The notes below the pieces were generated by a model, which worked only from the letters and a program-made list of their open reading frames with translations, searched no databases and had not been told where the DNA came from. A program made the translations under genes and the position numbers. Shown here piece by piece: positions 51,538 through 60,787 of a stretch of 64,000 nt of DNA (the first letter of the stretch is position 1; every line of letters begins with the position of its first letter). The stretch covers positions 186,001 through 250,000 of the forward strand of contig JAUXOL010000013.1 in the NCBI GenBank assembly GCA_030682375.1. The letters run 5' to 3'. The DNA comes from Gallionella sp. Lineage in GTDB: Bacteria > Pseudomonadota > Gammaproteobacteria > Burkholderiales > Gallionellaceae.

Positions 51538-52008
51538 TTACACGAACAGGCAGATATCGGTTTCGCCGGCGAAACCGAAGAACATCGACGCACCGCCGTA
51601 TTCGACGTTGTCGATGAATTCTCTCTTGTCCATTTCGAACAGATCGACTGTCATCTGGCAGGCAACGAATTTGACATCGGCTTCCAGGCACAGGTCGCGC
51701 AGCTCTTCCAGCGAGGCGACGCCATGTTTGGCCAGCTTCTGTTTCATCATCATCGTCGCCATGCTTTCCATACCGGGCAGCATCTGCACCATCACCGGCA
51801 TCGGTATCGGCATAGGCATCGCGGGATTGGCCAGAGGACTGATCTTCACGTCGGACAGGTCCTTCTTCAGCAGCTGCAGGCCGTAGAACGTGAAGAATAT
51901 CTGCACGTCGTAGCCCAGTGCGGCAGCGGTCGAAGCAAGGATGAACGGCGGATACGCCATGTCCAGCGTGCCCTTGGTGGCGATGATCGCCATTTTTTTG
52001 GTGGTCAT
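51538..52008 (-). CDS. dsrE2: DsrE2-family sulfurtransferase-like protein
   Basis: This 156-aa DsrE/DsrF-like protein has MAIIATKGTLDMAYPPFILA, LGYDVQIFFTFYGLQLLKK and the conserved cysteines in LRDLCLEADVKFVACQMTVD. A methionine/proline-rich stretch (MPMPIPMPVMVQMLPGM) is unusual and may be membrane- or copper-interacting. With TusA it forms the tusA-dsrE2 unit known in sulfur oxidisers for sulfur transfer. Confidence 0.92.
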   Translation of the reverse strand: MTTKKMAIIATKGTLDMAYPPFILASTAAALGYDVQIFFTFYGLQLLKKDLSDVKISPLANPAMPMPIPMPVMVQMLPGMESMATMMMKQKLAKHGVASLEELRDLCLEADVKFVACQMTVDLFEMDKREFIDNVEYGGASMFFGFAGETDICLFV

Positions 52009-52027
52009 GCTCTAGCCCTCGCGGTGA

Positions 52028-52255
52028 TTATTTCTTCTTCATCATGAAGACGTACTTGCCGCCTTCTTCCGTATTGGAAAGCAGGGTGTGGCCGGTCTGG
52101 TCGGCAAAGGCCTGCATATCCTTGACCGCGCCGCAGTCGGTAGCGATGACTCTGAGCACTTGCCCGGATTCCATATCGGCGAGCGCCTTCTTGGTCTTCA
52201 CGATAGGCAAAGGACAGGACATACCACTGGCATCAAACTCTTTATCGAACTTCAT
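52028..52255 (-). CDS. tusA: TusA, sulfur carrier
   Basis: This 75-aa protein has the CPxP motif (DASGMSCPLPIVKTKKALAD) with its persulfide-forming Cys. TusA delivers sulfane sulfur to DsrEFH and DsrC. It is the first gene of tusA-dsrE2-fadL-soxYZAXB and has a candidate regulatory element 93 bp upstream. A two-domain relative is at 37863-38348. Confidence 0.95.
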   Translation of the reverse strand: MKFDKEFDASGMSCPLPIVKTKKALADMESGQVLRVIATDCGAVKDMQAFADQTGHTLLSNTEEGGKYVFMMKKK

Positions 52256-52347
52256 TTATCTTCACTCCAACTGGTTATTAAAATTACCGCAAAATGGCAT
52301 CATCACAAATGCGATGCGCATTATAGGAACGGAGGGCGCATAAGCGT

Positions 52348-52389
52348 CCATACCCACGACGGGTGTCTGAAATAGCTCTTACGGGTTAT
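52348..52389. promoter_or_regulatory. Candidate sulfur-regulon operator upstream of tusA
   Basis: CCATACCCACGACGGGTGT at 52348-52366 closely matches the element upstream of soxYZ(2), and CTTACGGGTTAT at 52378-52389 is the reverse complement of ATAACCCGTAAG found upstream of soeA/sat. It lies 93-134 bp upstream of tusA in the fccB-tusA gap. Confidence 0.5.
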
Positions 52390-52447
52390 CTATCAGACTC
52401 TGTTAATAAAGGTCGCGCGGGCAGACACACACATCCCCTGCCCACGC

Positions 52448-52472
52448 AAAAAACGCAGGCAGAAAGCCTGCG
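52448..52472 (-). terminator. Intrinsic terminator after fccB
   Basis: CGCAGGC-AGAAA-GCCTGCG stem, followed on the minus strand by six Ts, 65 bp after the fccB stop. It separates soxYZ(2)-fccAB from tusA. The rest of the 281-bp gap (52256-52536) holds the operator candidate and the tusA promoter region. Confidence 0.88.
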
Positions 52473-52536
52473 CCGGAGGAGCGAACATCGGCAACAAGAA
52501 TCGACTGTCGTCGCTTCATGTTCGCCCCTCTGCCCT

Positions 52537-53814
52537 TTACATCAGCACATCGTTCATGATGTTCTTCAGCCAGTAGCCGGCCAGCGTACCCTCGACCTCG
52601 GAACGCTGCGCCGAGACGCCGCCCCCTTCCGCCGAAACCATCGCCTGCTTTTCCGCGTTGAAACGGAAGACGTTGGCCACATGCATGGCTTCGCGGTCGC
52701 TGACCATGCTGTAGCAGGTGTTGACGATGGTCGGATTCTGATCCGGCGTCTGCCCCTGCATCAGCTCGATGATCGCCGCCGCGCAGACCTTGGCCTGCGA
52801 AGTCGCCATATGCCCGGACTTGGGCAGCGCAGCGGAAACTGCGTCGCCGATGACATGGACATTCTTGTGCACCTTGGACTCATAAGTGAGGAAGTCCACC
52901 GCACACCAGCGACCATCGACGCTGGCCACACCGGCCATCGCGGCTACGGCACCTGCCTTCATCGGCGGGATGACGTTCAGCACATCGGCTTTGACGTCCT
53001 CGAACTCGGTCTTGGCGATCTTGCCGGCCACATCCACCTTGGTCACTGCGGCGTTGGGACGATATTCCACCATGCCCGGATACAGCTCCTTCCAGGCGGC
53101 CATGAACAAGCCCTTCTTCGAGGTGACATCCGGATTCGCATCCAGGATCAGCACCTTGGATTTCGGCTTCTTGTTCTTCAAATAGGAGGCGACCTGACAG
53201 GCGCGCTCGTACGGTCCAGGCGGGCAACGATAGGGCGCCTTGGGAATGCTGACCGCGAAGACGCCGCCGTCCGGCATCGCCTCCAGCTGCTTCCTGAGCA
53301 GTGTGGTCTGTGCTCCGGCCTTCCATGCATGCGGGATACTCTTGTCAGCGACCGAGGCGCTCAGCCCCTCGATCTGTTCGAACATGAAATCGACGCCCGG
53401 CGCAATGATCAGACGGTCGTAGCTCAAGTGTCCGTTAGCCAGCATCACCTTCTGCTTCTCGCTGTCGATCGCCTTTACCTCGCCCTGCACCAGCTTGATG
53501 CCGTACTTCTTCTTCAGCGTATCGTAGCCCTGGGTCAGGTCGTCTATGGTTCTCGTACCGCCCAGCACCGTATTGCTCATCGGACAGGAAATGAATTTGG
53601 CGTTGCGCTCGACCAGCACCACCTCGATCTTGTTGTCACTCCACATGCGGATGTATTTGGCTGCCGTGGCACCGCCGAAGCCGCCCCCGACGATGACGAC
53701 GCGCTGCCCTTTTTTCTTGACGATCTCACTGGAGGCGAAAGCCAGCCCCGGGAAAGCGCCGATTGCGATACCTGCCACACTCAATTTCAAAAAATCACGA
53801 CGATCTAGCGACAT
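52537..53814 (-). CDS. fccB: FccB, flavocytochrome c sulfide dehydrogenase flavoprotein
   Basis: This 425-aa protein has a Tat signal (RRDFLKLSVAGIAIGAFPGL), an FAD-binding fold (RVVIVGGGFGGATAAKYIRM) and the redox cysteines in FISCPMSNTVLGG and PTIVNTCYSMV, which form the sulfide-oxidising disulfide. VIGDAVSAALPKSGHMATSQ is the second FAD contact. It oxidises sulfide to sulfur or polysulfide, passing electrons to FccA. Confidence 0.96.
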   Translation of the reverse strand: MSLDRRDFLKLSVAGIAIGAFPGLAFASSEIVKKKGQRVVIVGGGFGGATAAKYIRMWSDNKIEVVLVERNAKFISCPMSNTVLGGTRTIDDLTQGYDTLKKKYGIKLVQGEVKAIDSEKQKVMLANGHLSYDRLIIAPGVDFMFEQIEGLSASVADKSIPHAWKAGAQTTLLRKQLEAMPDGGVFAVSIPKAPYRCPPGPYERACQVASYLKNKKPKSKVLILDANPDVTSKKGLFMAAWKELYPGMVEYRPNAAVTKVDVAGKIAKTEFEDVKADVLNVIPPMKAGAVAAMAGVASVDGRWCAVDFLTYESKVHKNVHVIGDAVSAALPKSGHMATSQAKVCAAAIIELMQGQTPDQNPTIVNTCYSMVSDREAMHVANVFRFNAEKQAMVSAEGGGVSAQRSEVEGTLAGYWLKNIMNDVLM

Positions 53815-53856
53815 GTTGTGCTCCTCAATGTTTGTTCCGGAAGATGCGCTGCTTGC

Positions 53857-54174
53857 TCAGCGCTTTTGGGCGGCGAAGAAGGCGCCGAGAAGCTCGAACT
53901 CCTCATCGGTATAACCCTTGGCATGCTGATGCATCACCGTGGCAGGGCGCGCGCCGGACTTGAAGGCCTGCATCTGCGCAACGAAGAGCTCTTTGTCCAT
54001 GCCGGCCAGCACCGGAGTGCCGCCGACGCTATGGCCGCTGGTGCCATGGCAGGCCGCGCAGGAGGCGGACAGGTTGCGTGCGTGTTTGTCGGTTTCCGCC
54101 TGCGCGCCAGCTATCGGCAACATGACCCCGATGGCACAGACGATTGCGAGTATTTGCTGCTTGATCATTTTCAT
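53857..54174 (-). CDS. fccA: FccA, monoheme cytochrome c subunit
   Basis: This 105-aa protein has a signal (ILAIVCAIGVMLPIAGAQAE) and one heme motif (NLSASCAACHGTSGHSVGG). It accepts electrons from FccB. It is the short, one-heme form, unlike the diheme FccA of Allochromatium. Its position between soxZ and fccB supports the assignment. Confidence 0.92.
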   Translation of the reverse strand: MKMIKQQILAIVCAIGVMLPIAGAQAETDKHARNLSASCAACHGTSGHSVGGTPVLAGMDKELFVAQMQAFKSGARPATVMHQHAKGYTDEEFELLGAFFAAQKR

Positions 54175-54247
54175 AGCTCCTCCCTGTTAGAAAAACAATA
54201 ACTACAAAAACACCAGCCGTAAGCACTTCCCGGTCAGTTTGAAAACA

Positions 54248-54559
54248 TCAGGTTATTACCGCATCGTCCGAACGCGCGTCGCCGCGATTGTCCACCCACG
54301 AGAGCGTGACCTTGTCGCCGGGACTGCCGCCCCGGAAGCGAAATATCAGATAAGGATTCTTGGAGACGGAGGTGCCGAACTGCCCTTCCAGTACGATCCG
54401 GCCGTTGTGTTGGGCCTTGATCTCGGTGATGAACCAGGCCGGGATCAGCTTGCCCGCCTCGTCCTTGCGACGACCGTTCTCCATTTCGTGCTGCATCAGC
54501 ACGCGGACTTCGGTGACACCGTTCTGGATGGATGCGCGTATCTTGGTCGGACTGGTCAT
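54248..54559 (-). CDS. soxZ: SoxZ (copy 2)
   Basis: This 103-aa protein is similar to copy 1 (KIRASIQNGVTEVRVLMQHE; IPAWFITEIKAQHNG; GDKVTLSWVDNRGD). It overlaps the soxY2 stop by one base (TGATG), so the two are translationally coupled, unlike the spaced first pair. Confidence 0.95.
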   Translation of the reverse strand: MTSPTKIRASIQNGVTEVRVLMQHEMENGRRKDEAGKLIPAWFITEIKAQHNGRIVLEGQFGTSVSKNPYLIFRFRGGSPGDKVTLSWVDNRGDARSDDAVIT

Positions 54560-55032
54560 CAGCAGCCTCCCGCAGTGACTTTGACTTCGCGCGAAACGCG
54601 GTAGAACTTGCCGTTGGCCTTGACCAGCGCGATGACCGTTGCGGTCTGCGCCATCTTGATCCTGGTGCTGAGATAGCCTTCGGTACCTTCGGGGTAGGTG
54701 AAACTGGAGACCAGCATCGTCGGATTCTTGTCCACCAGTATCGATATCTGCTCGGTGCGCGCCAGCGAACTCTCCACCGTGACCGGAACCACGGCGCCGT
54801 TCTCGGCGACTTCGGGCGCGGTGAGCTGGATGGCTGCCGTATCCTCGGGAATGGTCACACCCAGCGCATCCAACGCCTCATTCATGGTCTTGGCATCAAA
54901 GGCGCTCTTCTGCCACTCGGCCCATGCCGCCTCGGGACGGACCAAGCCGATTGCACCCAGCAGCGCCAGCAACCCCAAGCCTCCGCCCGCTTTGAGGGCC
55001 TTTCGCCGCTCCAGATCAATGCTGGCTCCCAT
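54559..55032 (-). CDS. soxY: SoxY (copy 2) ending in a C-terminal cysteine
   Basis: This 157-aa protein has a Tat-like signal (ERRKALKAGGGLGLLALLGA) and the SoxY domain. The last residues are VTAGGC: the usual terminal GG after the carrier Cys is absent, so Cys157 is the C-terminal residue. I chose the ATG at 55032 because AAGGGG lies 8 nt upstream; an in-frame ATG at 55050 is possible. It heads soxYZ-fccAB. Confidence 0.92.
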   Translation of the reverse strand: MGASIDLERRKALKAGGGLGLLALLGAIGLVRPEAAWAEWQKSAFDAKTMNEALDALGVTIPEDTAAIQLTAPEVAENGAVVPVTVESSLARTEQISILVDKNPTMLVSSFTYPEGTEGYLSTRIKMAQTATVIALVKANGKFYRVSREVKVTAGGC

Positions 55033-55103
55033 CAAGCAATACCCCTTCATGATTCATGAAATAGCAACAAGGTCGCATCGTCAGCGATTTATTGCAACAC
55101 CGT

Positions 55104-55140
55104 CCATCCCCACAATGGGTATAAGGGCTAACCCGTTGGG
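55104..55140. promoter_or_regulatory. Candidate sulfur-regulon operator upstream of soxYZ(2)-fccAB
   Basis: CCATCCCCACAATGGGTAT (55104-55122) matches the tusA upstream element, and CTAACCCGTTGGGG (55128-55141) matches the soe/sat and dsr core. It lies 72-109 bp upstream of soxY. Both sub-motifs are present side by side only here. Confidence 0.5.
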
Positions 55141-55223
55141 GCTACTTTTCAGCAAACGCTTATATAGCGACTGCCGTTATCGACGCAAACAGCTCGCAAT
55201 CGCATCCGACACGCGAACGCCAT

Positions 55224-57167
55224 TCAGAAGACCAGATTCAGCATGATCATCAATACGGCGAGGAACAATATCGTCATGATCCCGCCGGCCCGCATGAAAT
55301 CGGCCACGCGGTAACCGCCCGGCCCCATCAGCAATGCATTGACCTGATGGGTCGGCAGGAAGAAGGAATTGGAGGTCGCAAGTGCCACAGTCAATGCGAA
55401 TACCGCCGGATTCGCGCCCGCGCCGATTGCGATATTTACCGCCAGCGGCACCAGCAGCACAGTCGCGCCGACGTTCGACATCACCAGCGTGAAGAAAGTC
55501 GCCAAGACGGCGATGGCGAGTTGGAGCACCCAGATCGGCGTGCCGCCCAGATGCAACAGGGTCTGCTCCGCGATCCATTTCGCCGTGCCGCTGGTTTCCA
55601 CCGCAAGACCGAGCGGTATCAGGCTGGCCAGCAGAAACACCGATTTCCAGCTCACGGCGCGGTAGGCTTCCTCAATGCTGAGCACCCGCAACAGGATCAT
55701 GCCGATAGCGCCAGTCATCAGCGAGATCGACAGCATGGTATTGGTAAACAGGATCAGCACGAGCGCGAGGCCAAAACAGGCGAGCGCCGCATTGACTTTG
55801 TGCGGACGCAGCTCCTCGCGTGGGAACTCGGTGGTGATGACGACAAAGTTTTTGTCCTTTTCCAGATGCGCCAGCGCGTCCCAGCTGGTGTGCACCACCA
55901 GCGCATCGCCTGACTGCAGCGGCAGGTCGCGCACGCCGTTGCCCTCGCGCAGGGTCTTGCCACCGCGATGCAATGCCATCAGGGAGATGCCGTATTTCTT
56001 GCGCATCCAGACATCGCGCGCGCTCTTACCGATGAGATCGGAACCCGGCGGAATGACCACTTCGGCGATGCCCGCCTTGGACGACGACAGTTGTTCGACA
56101 AAAGTCTCCAGATCTTCGCGCAGTTGCAGACCGCTGTCGGCGGCGAACTCGCGCAGCCGTTCCGGCGCACCAAGCAGGCCCAGCACGCTGCCAGAAACAA
56201 TCTCGATATCGCGTGCCGGACCGATGCGGAGGTCGTCGCTGCCGCGCAGGATGGCAATGACCCGCAGGCGATTCGGACCCTCGATATCGTCTAGCACCTT
56301 GCCGACCAGCGGACTGTCGGACGGCACCTCGACCTCGTACATGGCGTAATCCAGGCCGTACAGCTTCTGGAAATAATCCATCGCGCTGGCACCGCTGGTG
56401 ACGTTCGTCACCGCCTGGTCCGGTAACACGTAGCGGCCGGCGAGGACGAAATAGGCGATGCCGGTGCCCAGCAGTGCCAAACCGATAGGCGTGACGGTGA
56501 ACAGCGACCAGGTCTCCATCTGCTGTTCCGGCGGCAGCGCCTTGTTCGATGCGAGGATCAGGTCGTTCAGCAAAATCAGCGGACTGGAGCCAACCATGGT
56601 GATGGTGCCACCGAGGATCGCGCAAAATCCCATCGGCATCAGCAACCGCGACATCGGCAGGCCGGTGCGCGCCGAAACCCGCCCCACCACCGGCAGGAAC
56701 AGCGCGGCGGCGCCGACGTTCTGCATGAAACTGGAAATGAAGCCGACCGTGCTTGAAATCGCTGGGATGATGCGCGCCTCGGTATGTCCTGCCACCCTGA
56801 TGATGAAGCTCGCCACTTTATTCATCAAACCGGTCTTGTCCAAGCCGGCACCTACGATCATCACAGCGATGATCGATATCACGGCATTGCTGGAAAACCC
56901 GCCGAACAGGTCGCGCCCGGACACCAACGGCTGGGGCAGCGCAATCAGGCTGCCGAAATGACTGATGAGACCCAGCATCACCATGATGGTGACTGCCGCC
57001 ACATCGATCCCGACCACTTCGAACGCGAACAGGAACACCGTCAGCAGCAGCAGATTGAGGACGACCGCTATCTCGCGGCTAGGTGCGAACAGAAATGCGG
57101 ACACGCCTATCATTGCAAATATAACGGCGGCAACGATAGTTTTAACCTGGCTGGCCTTGGCGCTCAT
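55224..57167 (-). CDS. SLC13/DASS-type anion transporter with TrkA-C domains
   Basis: This 647-aa protein has about eleven membrane helices and a central soluble part with two RCK/TrkA-C domains (about 275-450: VEVPSDSPLVGKVLDDIEGP; VVIPPGSDLIGKSARDVWMR). SVFLLASLIPLGLAVETSG and SNVGATVLLVPLAVNIAIGA belong to the transporter core. Family members move sulfate or dicarboxylates. In a sulfur-oxidation operon, sulfate export is plausible (inference). It lies 89 bp after the SulP gene. Confidence 0.9.
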   Translation of the reverse strand: MSAKASQVKTIVAAVIFAMIGVSAFLFAPSREIAVVLNLLLLTVFLFAFEVVGIDVAAVTIMVMLGLISHFGSLIALPQPLVSGRDLFGGFSSNAVISIIAVMIVGAGLDKTGLMNKVASFIIRVAGHTEARIIPAISSTVGFISSFMQNVGAAALFLPVVGRVSARTGLPMSRLLMPMGFCAILGGTITMVGSSPLILLNDLILASNKALPPEQQMETWSLFTVTPIGLALLGTGIAYFVLAGRYVLPDQAVTNVTSGASAMDYFQKLYGLDYAMYEVEVPSDSPLVGKVLDDIEGPNRLRVIAILRGSDDLRIGPARDIEIVSGSVLGLLGAPERLREFAADSGLQLREDLETFVEQLSSSKAGIAEVVIPPGSDLIGKSARDVWMRKKYGISLMALHRGGKTLREGNGVRDLPLQSGDALVVHTSWDALAHLEKDKNFVVITTEFPREELRPHKVNAALACFGLALVLILFTNTMLSISLMTGAIGMILLRVLSIEEAYRAVSWKSVFLLASLIPLGLAVETSGTAKWIAEQTLLHLGGTPIWVLQLAIAVLATFFTLVMSNVGATVLLVPLAVNIAIGAGANPAVFALTVALATSNSFFLPTHQVNALLMGPGGYRVADFMRAGGIMTILFLAVLMIMLNLVF

Positions 57168-57256
57168 TGCAATCGACTCCTCTTGATCGGCACAGCTATG
57201 CCGACATTTAGAACTGGCCCAATTACGCACAAACCAAGGATCCGTTCAAGCGCCCT

Positions 57257-59044
57257 TTATGATGATCTGGGCTCGCCGTCCGGAAGCTTGTCGTGACACT
57301 CGGGGAAGATGCGCGCCGTGCAGTTGCGGCATATCTCGGGATCGAACGTTCCATACAAGGATTTCGTCCAGTTCGACATCGTCGGAAAGAACCCTCCCGC
57401 ACCGATGTCATCAAGCTTGTCGGACTTGCGCAGGAATTTGTAAATCTCACCCTTGCATCGGTAGAAATACAGACCTCCTCCCATCTTGCGGCGACGGCGC
57501 GCTTCCTGCGCGAGCATCTCGGCTCCCGCCACATCGACGAAACTGATGCCGCTCGCAACGATCAGTACGGATTTTTTCTGCGGCTCTATCTCGTCGATCT
57601 TCATCAGGCTGCTCTGGACGTGGTCCACCGCACCGAAGAAGATCGCACCATTTAAACGCACCATGGCCAGTTGCGGACATTGCGGATGGTCCTCCGCGCC
57701 CACGAAGTGGTAGGCCCCCTCCTCTTTGGCCGGCACCACTGGGACGATACCGGGGCGCGAGACACGGTACAGATAGAAAGACAGCGACAGCAGGATACCG
57801 AAGAAGATGCCCTTCTCCAGGTCGACCAGCGTGCCAAGGAGCGTCACCCACAAGATCACCGTTTCGCTGCGACTGCTCTTCGCGATGCTTGCGATGTGAT
57901 GAAAATCGATCAACCCCCATGCAACCAAGAACAGGATACCTGCCATCGCCGCCGTCGGCAGGTAGGACGCCAATGGCGCGACCAGGAACAGGATCAGCAG
58001 CAGCAGAATCGAAGCATACACCGTCGCCATCGGCGTCTGCGCCCCGGCAGCATAGTTCACCCCGCTGCGGTTGAACGACCCGCAAGACGCATAGCTGGAG
58101 AAGAAGCTACCGACCAGATTCGACAGACCTTGGCCGATGAACTCCTGGTTGCCGTCGATGCGCTGCTCGGACTTGACCGCGATCGCGCGCGAGATCGATA
58201 CGGCCTCGGTCAGCGCCAGCAAAGTCACCACCAATGCCGGGAACAGCACCTGATGTATCGTCCCGTATGAAAAGTCTGGCAGCGACAGGGGCGGCAACTG
58301 CGCCGGCAGCGCGCCCACGGTCTTGATCAGCGTATTCTCGGCGCCGAGCTCCAGATTGAGCAGATACGCGACAAGACTACCAATCACCATCGCTACGATC
58401 ATATACGGCAGCTTGGGGATGTAGCGCTTGGCCAGAATACCGGAGGCCAATGTCACCGCGCCGACCAGCGTGACCCATAGATTGATGTTGCCGAACTGTT
58501 CAAAGAAGCGCTCGATCACCACATGGAAAGGCGCGCCACGTTCGATGGCAATGCCGAAAAAATTCTTCACCTGACTGGCAGCGATGAGCACCGCCGCCCC
58601 AGCCGTGAAACCGATCACCACCGTGTGCGAAATAAAATTGACCAGCACTCCCATGCGCGCAAGGCCGAGGATCAGCTGGAACAACCCCACCAGGAAGGTC
58701 AGCGTCAACACCATGCTGATGAACTGCGGCGAACCGGGATCGGCCAGCGGGCTCATCGCGGCGAACACCGCGATGGAGATCGCCGTGGTCGGCCCGGACA
58801 CCAGATGCCAGGAGGAACCGAACAGCGCCGCAACGATCGCCGGCAGCATGGCCGCATACAAACCGTATTCCGGCGGCATCCCGGCGATGGTGGCGAACGC
58901 CACGCCCTGCGGCAGCACGATCAGCGCACCGGTGATACCGGCGATCAGGTCGGCACGTGTGGATTGGCGATCCACCAGGTGCTTCCACTGCATGAAGGGC
59001 AGCAGGTGGTACAGCCAGTATTTGCCCGAATGCTTGGTCTTCAC
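57257..59044 (-). CDS. SulP-family sulfate/anion transporter with STAS domain
   Basis: This 595-aa protein has about eleven membrane helices (LIAGITGALIVLPQGVAFAT; GFTAGAAVLIAASQVKNFFG; SYASCGSFNRSGVNYAAGA) and a C-terminal STAS domain (about 445-555; LAMVRLNGAIFFGAVDHVQS; VLIVASGISFVDVAGAEMLA). SulP proteins transport sulfate, bicarbonate or chloride. It follows soeC by 10 bp and is probably co-transcribed, suggesting transport of the sulfate made. Confidence 0.93.
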   Translation of the reverse strand: MKTKHSGKYWLYHLLPFMQWKHLVDRQSTRADLIAGITGALIVLPQGVAFATIAGMPPEYGLYAAMLPAIVAALFGSSWHLVSGPTTAISIAVFAAMSPLADPGSPQFISMVLTLTFLVGLFQLILGLARMGVLVNFISHTVVIGFTAGAAVLIAASQVKNFFGIAIERGAPFHVVIERFFEQFGNINLWVTLVGAVTLASGILAKRYIPKLPYMIVAMVIGSLVAYLLNLELGAENTLIKTVGALPAQLPPLSLPDFSYGTIHQVLFPALVVTLLALTEAVSISRAIAVKSEQRIDGNQEFIGQGLSNLVGSFFSSYASCGSFNRSGVNYAAGAQTPMATVYASILLLLILFLVAPLASYLPTAAMAGILFLVAWGLIDFHHIASIAKSSRSETVILWVTLLGTLVDLEKGIFFGILLSLSFYLYRVSRPGIVPVVPAKEEGAYHFVGAEDHPQCPQLAMVRLNGAIFFGAVDHVQSSLMKIDEIEPQKKSVLIVASGISFVDVAGAEMLAQEARRRRKMGGGLYFYRCKGEIYKFLRKSDKLDDIGAGGFFPTMSNWTKSLYGTFDPEICRNCTARIFPECHDKLPDGEPRSS

Positions 59045-59054
59045 GGTGTGGGAA

Positions 59055-60026
59055 TCAACCTATGGTCTGGTAATAAAGGTTCTGCGGATGGTTGGCCTGC
59101 GCGAAGAAGAACCAACGCTCTGCCAGCAGACCGACATATTGCAGGACAAAGGCCAGTCCCAGCAAGCCCGGAGTGAGCATGCCCAGCGCCAGCAAGGCCA
59201 GCGGCAGCACGAACGCCAGGATCAGGAAAGTCGGCTTGATGGTACGCATGAAGCTCCCGCTCTTGCCGTGAAAGAACTCGCGCGTGTTGAACGAGCCGCC
59301 CATCGCCCCCATCGAGCGCTGCACGATGTGGGGATGCTTGATACCGATGGCGGTCTGCATCGTCGATTTCGGCTTGAGGCGCGCATTGCGCACCAATGAT
59401 GCCCAGCGACCGGCGAATGCCAGCAAGGTGATGATGATCGCCCAACCGGCGAAGAAATCGGCCTGATCCGGCGCGGCCGAAGCGGCATAGAACGCCGCCA
59501 GCACGAAACCGGAAGCGCCGCCCATCAGGATGTAGTTGATCACCGTCAACGGCGAATGCCATTCGCGCAGAAAACGCAAACAGGCATAGATCATCGCGGT
59601 ACAGATGAACAGCGCGAAGGCCAGCAAGGTGCCGACGACGCCAAGCACCGTGGACAGATCGACGATCTGGCCGCCGGGCAGCGTCACTACCTCGGGCCGG
59701 TATCCGCTCAGATGCGATGCGCCGAACAGGAACACGACGCCCATGAACGCCGGCAACACGATGACCTCGCGCGACAGCCACGAGGTACGCCATTGCGTGG
59801 CCGAACGCCAGGCGCGCTCCGGACGTCCCAAGTGGAAGAAGGATGCGATCAATCCGCCCACCAGCAGAGCCAGAGCGAGGGCGCTGCCGTAGCCATAGAA
59901 GTCATCGGACTGCATCGGCAACAGCCCGAACAGCGCATAGGACTGGTGCGTGAACAAGGCGAGGAACAAGCCCTGCGCCGCACCGATGAGCGTAGTCAGA
60001 AAAATAACGGAAAAAGCTGGTTTCAT
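59055..60026 (-). CDS. soeC: SoeC, membrane subunit of sulfite:quinone oxidoreductase
   Basis: This 323-aa DmsC-like protein has eight or so helices (ALALALLVGGLIASFFHLGR; VLGVVGTLLAFALFICTAM; FLILAFVLPLALLALGML). It anchors SoeAB and reduces quinone. It is followed by SulP. The soe order A-B-C matches Allochromatium. Confidence 0.92.
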   Translation of the reverse strand: MKPAFSVIFLTTLIGAAQGLFLALFTHQSYALFGLLPMQSDDFYGYGSALALALLVGGLIASFFHLGRPERAWRSATQWRTSWLSREVIVLPAFMGVVFLFGASHLSGYRPEVVTLPGGQIVDLSTVLGVVGTLLAFALFICTAMIYACLRFLREWHSPLTVINYILMGGASGFVLAAFYAASAAPDQADFFAGWAIIITLLAFAGRWASLVRNARLKPKSTMQTAIGIKHPHIVQRSMGAMGGSFNTREFFHGKSGSFMRTIKPTFLILAFVLPLALLALGMLTPGLLGLAFVLQYVGLLAERWFFFAQANHPQNLYYQTIG

Positions 60027-60055
60027 AATTAGCCGTTCTTAAATGGGTTGCTTCA

Positions 60056-60787
60056 TCACCACGCCGAGGCATCGTCCATGGACGACTCGTCCTTGCCCGG
60101 CTTGGGCAAGTGGCCTTCGACCTTGAGCGGATTGTCGGCGCGCTCCAGTTCGTCCTCGTGGATCTTGATCTTGGTCTTGCGGCGCGGCAGATAATGGTTG
60201 GCGGGCTGCGTGCCCCACTCAGGCATCAACGCATAACCGCCGTCTTCGCGTATCGCCTGCGACACCTCCGATTCGGGATCGTGGATGTCGCCAAACAGGC
60301 GCGCGCTGGTCGGACAGGCTTTCACGCAGGAAGGCTTGCGGTCCGCCTCGGACATAGACTCGTCGTAGATGCGATCCACGCACAGGGTGCATTTCTTCAT
60401 CACCTTCGCCTTCTCGTCGAACTCGCGCGCGCCGTACGGGCAGGCCCAAGTGCAATACTTGCAGCCTATGCACTTGTCGTAGTCCACCAGCACGATGCCG
60501 TCTTCCTTGCGCTTGTACGATGCGCCGGTCGGGCACACCGGCACACACGGCGGGTCTTCGCAATGCAGACAGGACTTGGGGAAATGCAGCGTCTCGCTGT
60601 GCGGATACTGGCCGATCTCGAAGGTCTGCACGCGGTTGAAGAACGTGCCGGTCGGGTTCAGGCCGTAGGGGTTCTCGTCGCATAGCGGGCCAGCGGAGCC
60701 GGAAGTGTTCCACTCCTTGCAGCTGGTTACACAGGCGCTGCATCCGACACAGACGTTGAGGTCGATGACCAAGGCGAGTTGTGTCAT
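60056..60787 (-). CDS. soeB: SoeB, iron-sulfur subunit of sulfite:quinone oxidoreductase
   Basis: This 243-aa protein has four [4Fe-4S] cysteine groups (CVGCSACVTSCKEW; CLHCEDPPCVPVC; CIGCKYCTWACPYG; CTLCVDRIYDE with CVKACP) and no Tat signal, so it is cytoplasmic like SoeB. It passes electrons from SoeA to SoeC. Start overlaps the soeA stop by 4 nt. Confidence 0.94.
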   Translation of the reverse strand: MTQLALVIDLNVCVGCSACVTSCKEWNTSGSAGPLCDENPYGLNPTGTFFNRVQTFEIGQYPHSETLHFPKSCLHCEDPPCVPVCPTGASYKRKEDGIVLVDYDKCIGCKYCTWACPYGAREFDEKAKVMKKCTLCVDRIYDESMSEADRKPSCVKACPTSARLFGDIHDPESEVSQAIREDGGYALMPEWGTQPANHYLPRRKTKIKIHEDELERADNPLKVEGHLPKPGKDESSMDDASAW

